DNA from: Chamaea fasciata
Lineage: Eukaryota; Chordata; Aves; Passeriformes; Sylviidae
Direction of reading: 5' to 3'
Length of the DNA: 64,000 nt
NCBI GenBank assembly: GCA_029207755.1
Contig: JARCOQ010000025.1
Coordinates: 2,782,820 to 2,846,819 of the forward strand
Under the pieces are notes generated by a model, which ran no database searches, was not told the DNA's origin, and saw only the letters and a program-made list of their open reading frames with translations. Made by a program: the position numbers and the translations under genes. Below, one piece after another: positions 63,640 to 64,000 of this stretch (position 1 is the stretch's first letter; every line of letters begins with the position of its first letter).

Positions 63640-64000
63640 AAATACCACTGGGTGAGCAAAGAAAAATCGATATTTGTGCAAAAAACACCCCAAACCCCAG
63701 AGTTAATCTATGTATAAATGTAAATACATATTTAATTTGTAATATATATTATATTTTTATGTAGTTCTATAATATCTTTTAATATATTTATTTTATATAC
63801 TTTCGTGTAATATATTTTAGAGAATATATTTTAATATCGTGTTTTCTGTAATACATTTTACTTTTTAATCTTTTTATTAAAATATATTAAAATGTATTAT
63901 TAATCTAAATGAATAAAATATGAAATAAAATACATATTATAAAAGATATTCGGTCTATTTTATGTCGAAATGTATGATATTTCAATACCATATTTCGGTA
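63400..64000. repeat. AT-rich terminal stretch with TA-rich palindrome
   Basis: Almost entirely A and T. It contains a palindrome centred near 63548, where AGAAATTTATATATA runs into TATATATAAATTTCT, and a repeated 'acataacatatagaaatt' (about 63506 and 63589). No gene. Confidence 0.85.

Overview
The window is vertebrate nuclear DNA and most probably comes from a songbird (passerine) microchromosome homologous to chicken chromosome 26 and human 6p21. The evidence is exon/intron genes with GT-AG splicing, CR1 LINE tails, short TG...CA solo LTRs with 6-bp target duplications, very GC-rich compact introns packed with minisatellites, and the gene order FRS3 - PGC - TFEB, which is also the human 6p21.1 order. 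The species assignment is inference; the gene identities rest on residue-level recognition.

Layout, all genes on the + strand. 1-3000: LTR and CR1 debris. 3002-6077: last three coding exons of FRS3 (an FGF-receptor/Trk docking adaptor), followed by a 3'UTR of about 2.1 kb to two AATAAA signals near 8.2 kb. 8.2-12.2 kb: intergenic, with a large CR1-based inverted repeat. 12508-18329 and 20470-26834: two complete nine-exon pepsinogen C-type (progastricsin) genes in tandem, 388 and 387 codons by my exon assembly, with identical exon phases and both catalytic aspartates present. 27-41 kb: spacer filled with minisatellites and two GC-rich blocks, each ending in a good splice donor; these are candidate non-coding first exons of TFEB. 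41437-44749: the complete eight-exon coding region of TFEB (bHLH-leucine-zipper regulator of lysosome and autophagy genes), with a 3'UTR to about 46.5 kb. 47-64 kb: no protein-coding gene seen. This region holds AT-rich blocks with many TAATTA-type cores (candidate conserved regulatory elements), CR1 and LTR insertions, a tandem repeat of about 160 bp, and simple-sequence DNA that becomes extremely AT-rich at the end.

The genes are neighbours by conserved synteny, not parts of one pathway. FRS3 acts in receptor tyrosine kinase signalling. The two pepsinogens are predicted secreted stomach zymogens. TFEB is a nutrient-controlled transcription factor.

I found no new gene system. The most interesting signal is structural. 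In two unrelated genes (the second pepsinogen, intron 5; TFEB, first coding intron) the intron is made largely of tandem copies of its own 3' splice site plus the first bases of the next exon, leaving arrays of decoy acceptors. Both pepsinogens also carry a Ser-to-Phe change beside the second catalytic Asp (DTGTF).
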